Below are positions 61,245 through 64,000 of a stretch of DNA of 64,000 nt, in pieces. This stretch comes from Lunatimonas salinarum (GTDB taxonomy: Bacteria; Bacteroidota; Bacteroidia; Cytophagales; Cyclobacteriaceae): positions 124,001-188,000 of the forward strand of contig NZ_JACVCV010000008.1 of NCBI RefSeq assembly GCF_017811155.1, given 5' to 3'. The position numbers and the translations under genes are program-made. Every line of letters starts with the position of its first letter. The first letter of the stretch is position 1. The notes beneath the pieces are model-generated. The model worked only from the letters and a program-made list of their open reading frames with translations, was not told the DNA's origin and searched no databases.

Positions 61245-62873
61245 CTATTTCTTTACCCATTTGATGGTTTCCATCTTCTCTACAACCAACACCTGAATAA
61301 GATAAAGACCCGCATCAAACTCTTTGGCCTTTTCCAAAAATAAGGGCTTTAGCTCCCCAAGGATTCCCTCAGCTTGAAACAATAAATTTCCATTGCCGGC
61401 CTTAACCCAGATGGCACCCACCTGTTTTTCCTGCACCCTAGAAAGGCTCATACCGATGTTTCCCCCAAGATAGGGATTGGGGAACACTTTTATTCCCTTC
61501 GGACTCACCTCCGATCTGCTCATCTTAAACACCTCACTCATAGACGCCTGCCCATCAAAATCAATCTGATTGATGAAGTAGTAAACTTGGACATGGTCGG
61601 GAAGATTGGAATCAAAAAACGTATACGTGGCAGGGCCGGTGAAAGCCTGCGAACCTGGAATCTCTCCCGCAAGGTCAAACGAATTCCCTCCATCAACAGA
61701 CCGAAATACCTGAAATTTATCGTTGTTTTTTTCTTGGGCCACAGACCAACTGACATTCGCCCCCTGATAGGTTTCTTCGGCGTCCATACCCAGCCATTTT
61801 ACCGGCAGGCTCGTGATCACCTCAATGGTGACTGACCCATAAGCCGAATTGGAGAGGTTGCCTCGTTCGGTTATCTGATAGAAAATCACATAGGTGCCCG
61901 CTTCAGCATCAGGAGACACATCCACCGTACCATCTTCATTGAGTCGCACCCATCCGTTCGGCTCTTGGTTCTCCACTAAAAGGATTACCGTTTCGGGTGT
62001 GGCAGGTTGCTCTTTGAGTTCATCATTGAGCAACACATTGACCACGTTCTTTACTCCAGGAGGTGTCTCCATAGCAAAATCATCTCGCACATAAATGGAG
62101 TTCCGGAAAAATACGATCTTTCCATCTGCGCCGTTTACATTGATGACCCGAAATCCATGGATCGCTTCATTGGTTCCAAATAGCTGCGGAGAAAATACTA
62201 CCAAGTGTTGTGGCTGGGTTGGATAGTTGCCCTGATTTACTATTTGGGTGTTCCAAGGATAGCCTCGCAGCTGAATCGTCTGAGCGGAAGCTATTGGCTG
62301 TCCGTTCACATCCAGCGCCTGAAAGTCCATACTGCTGTTTCCATCCCGCTCAGAAACCACCAAATAACCGGACTTGGGTACTTCAACGGGGTAAATGACA
62401 TCCATAAACACCTCATTGGCAGGGATATTACTACCTCCAATATCCCAATAAGATCGAAAATCGGGTGTAGAGACCACCTCTTCGATGGCATGGGCAAACT
62501 CACTATTCATGTGGCTGATATATGTCCCGTCATACTTCGCCACGCCCACGCCGCTGGCAGGAATTACTGTAGTACCAATACGGGGATGCAAATTCGTGAC
62601 TATGGGAGTCCTCGTGGTGGCAAAAATCTCGGTCCCGTCGGCTAGCAAAATGGTCTCAATCACTACAGGTGACCGATCCGGGAGAGGATTACTACGGGAA
62701 GCGAGGTCTGTTGTCTGTGTGATCAACTCCCCCGCTACCAACAGCCTTAATTCTTGGATGGGTATTTGGTTTTCGGTTTGGTTAACCACCACCTGCCCAT
62801 GAGCATCCAACGGCATACCTGTTAGGGTGCATATGATGACGAATATCCATATGATTATCCATCCCGTTTTCAT
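61245..62873 (-). CDS. Secreted protein with type A T9SS sorting domain
   Basis: A 542-residue protein with a signal peptide (M-K-T-G-W-I-I-I-W-I-F then A-H-G-Q). The N-terminal two thirds are beta-rich and hold a region resembling bacterial Ig-like or choice-of-anchor domains (I-V-V-S-E-R-D-G-N-S-S, N-V-L-L-N-D-E-L-K-E). Then comes a fibronectin-like W-S-V-A-Q-E-K-N-N-D-K-F-Q-V-F-R-S domain, and a C-terminal sorting domain (K-V-F-P-N-P-Y-L-G-G, ending T-I-K-W-V-K-K). It is exported by T9SS to the cell surface. Function unknown. Confidence 0.82.
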   Translation of the reverse strand: MKTGWIIIWIFVIICTLTGMPLDAHGQVVVNQTENQIPIQELRLLVAGELITQTTDLASRSNPLPDRSPVVIETILLADGTEIFATTRTPIVTNLHPRIGTTVIPASGVGVAKYDGTYISHMNSEFAHAIEEVVSTPDFRSYWDIGGSNIPANEVFMDVIYPVEVPKSGYLVVSERDGNSSMDFQALDVNGQPIASAQTIQLRGYPWNTQIVNQGNYPTQPQHLVVFSPQLFGTNEAIHGFRVINVNGADGKIVFFRNSIYVRDDFAMETPPGVKNVVNVLLNDELKEQPATPETVILLVENQEPNGWVRLNEDGTVDVSPDAEAGTYVIFYQITERGNLSNSAYGSVTIEVITSLPVKWLGMDAEETYQGANVSWSVAQEKNNDKFQVFRSVDGGNSFDLAGEIPGSQAFTGPATYTFFDSNLPDHVQVYYFINQIDFDGQASMSEVFKMSRSEVSPKGIKVFPNPYLGGNIGMSLSRVQEKQVGAIWVKAGNGNLLFQAEGILGELKPLFLEKAKEFDAGLYLIQVLVVEKMETIKWVKK

Positions 62874-63039
62874 GGCAAGAAGGGTGACAACCCCAAATTT
62901 ACAGGTCAGCTCGTCGAGTACGACCTATTGATTACTATGTAAAAATACGGAATTTTAAAGAATTTAAATATATTTATGCCGACAATTTCAGTATATTATT
63001 TTATAAAGTAGTTTTTTATATGTGAAATACAAAATATGA

Positions 63040-64000
63040 TCAATATTTCTTAAGCCACTTTATCGTCTGTGAATTTTGCTTGTTTAGAAGATGAAAAAAA
63101 TAAACACCCTGCCCTAACTCAGCCAAATGTGCGGCCAAATCCATGACCTGCTTCTGACTTTCCAATACCCTATCCTGCCACAATTTCCCCCGGCTATCGT
63201 GAATTATCAAGCGGGTGTCACCTCGCAAAAACCGAGGTGGAATAATCAGATTCACCGGTCCGGAAAAATACGGGTTTGGAAAAATTGCCGCTGTGGTTTC
63301 ACCGCCGCTATCCTTAACGGTTACTGCAAAAACCGGACTTTCACTGACCGTTCCGCCTTCATACAAGGCGATGAGCTGATAAAAGACCCGAATTTCGGAA
63401 AAGCCTTGCAAAGAGTCTAGAAAATAAAACGACGCTCCCTCCCTCCCGAGCGAGTCGCTAGCTGCGTCCATGACAGGATCAAATGGTACACCTGCACCAA
63501 GGGCACGAACGAGCTTGAATCGGGTACCCTCCTTTGCCTCCGATTGCCAGGTGATCTGAACACCACCATCCACCTCCGTAGCAGAAAGGTGTGCCCATTC
63601 CAACGGCAGAATACTCAAAGGCTCGGTACTCGCCAACGTAAAGGTAGCCGCTGACAAATCCTCGAACTCCAATAGTCTTCCTGCCCACAAGGTAGTATGT
63701 TGAACCACAGACTCTCGGTGCAGGCCATGAGCTACCTCCCCATCACCTGAAATACGTAGATCCGAAAGATCATTTAATACCATATCATCGCCCTGAATCC
63801 AGACTTCCAGTTCCCCCTCGTGATCGCCTGTGCGATTCATCACAAAATGACTATGGAGATAGTAAACGATTTCCTTCCCGTCGTGATCTATCAGCCCAGC
63901 CCCGTAACCAACCCCGGGCTGCTGCAAATATTCGATGGAAAGGCCTTGATTGCTTGTGATGGAATGGGCCAATAGCCTCAGTTTCCTCGGACTACCCAGG
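63040..64000 (-). CDS. Secreted T9SS protein, C-terminal part (cut by window end)
   Basis: The minus-strand frame is open to the last base of the window, so the start lies beyond it; at least 319 residues are visible. The end matches the neighbour's architecture: a fibronectin-like segment (V-Q-I-T-W-Q-S-E-A-K-E-G-T-R-F) and a type A sorting domain (A-I-F-P-N-P-Y-F-S-G, ending T-I-K-W-L-K-K-Y). It is related in layout to the protein at 61245-62873 and probably part of a cluster of surface proteins. The TTG at 63972 is not a convincing start. Confidence 0.85.
   Translation of the reverse strand, partial: LGSPRKLRLLAHSITSNQGLSIEYLQQPGVGYGAGLIDHDGKEIVYYLHSHFVMNRTGDHEGELEVWIQGDDMVLNDLSDLRISGDGEVAHGLHRESVVQHTTLWAGRLLEFEDLSAATFTLASTEPLSILPLEWAHLSATEVDGGVQITWQSEAKEGTRFKLVRALGAGVPFDPVMDAASDSLGREGASFYFLDSLQGFSEIRVFYQLIALYEGGTVSESPVFAVTVKDSGGETTAAIFPNPYFSGPVNLIIPPRFLRGDTRLIIHDSRGKLWQDRVLESQKQVMDLAAHLAELGQGVYFFHLLNKQNSQTIKWLKKY

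Overview
The window looks like chromosomal DNA of a pigmented Bacteroidota, most likely of the order Cytophagales (Cyclobacteriaceae-like). The grounds are two promoters of the Bacteroidota type (TTTG about 20 nt upstream of TAnnTTTG), start sites without clear Shine-Dalgarno sequences, type IX secretion (T9SS) C-terminal sorting domains on three secreted proteins, a GldJ-type SUMF1 lipoprotein, a Bacteroidota-style LptD, an S16 protein with a long Ala/Glu tail and a flexixanthin/canthaxanthin-type carotenoid operon. The genus assignment is inference; no rRNA gene is present.

Layout. 1-3.8 kb: end of pheA, an aminotransferase and tyrA (aromatic amino acids), then a lone arginine deiminase. 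3.8-9.7 kb: lptD divergent from a cell-wall amidase, a SirB1-like protein, a secreted redoxin and a phosphopantetheinyl transferase. 9.7-16.9 kb: housekeeping runs on the plus strand (WD40, DivIVA-like, folB, DUF4268; then membrane protein, YkvA, NAD(P)-binding protein, dtd, double ABC ATPase, MazG), with an atypical IscA-family gene on the minus strand. 16.9-25.6 kb: accessory island with a type I restriction-modification system (hsdR, hsdM, rhuM-like, hsdS). It is preceded by decayed gene pieces, including a second rhuM tail joined to an hsdS-like start, and it is invaded by a short palindromic repeat. It ends at a tRNA-Arg(CCU). 25.8-28.2 kb: rpsP-rimM-trmD-rplS with a clear promoter and terminator. 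28.2-38.9 kb: lemA with a DUF2207 protein, a large T9SS-secreted propeller protein, gldJ and mfd. 38.9-45.7 kb: an oxidase subunit III, hflK-hflC, a Fur-family regulator, a PDZ aspartyl protease and an orphan histidine kinase. 45.7-51.5 kb: nagB, TRIC channel, methyltransferase, outer-membrane barrel and TonB receptor. 51.7-56.9 kb: carotenoid operon headed by an ECF sigma factor. 57.1-61.2 kb: a D-amino-acid/dipeptide operon. 61.2-64 kb: two T9SS proteins, the last cut by the window end.

The most unusual part is the restriction-modification island. Copies of a 19-bp repeat (ccttcgactccgctcaggg and its inverse) supply the stop codon and tail of hsdM, have grown into a 15-bp tandem array before rhuM, and sit three times, in frame, in the hinge between the two DNA-recognition domains of HsdS. 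Upstream of hsdR lies a scar that repeats the rhuM-3'-end/hsdS-5'-end junction, evidence that the locus has been rearranged. No integrase, transposase or CRISPR array was found.
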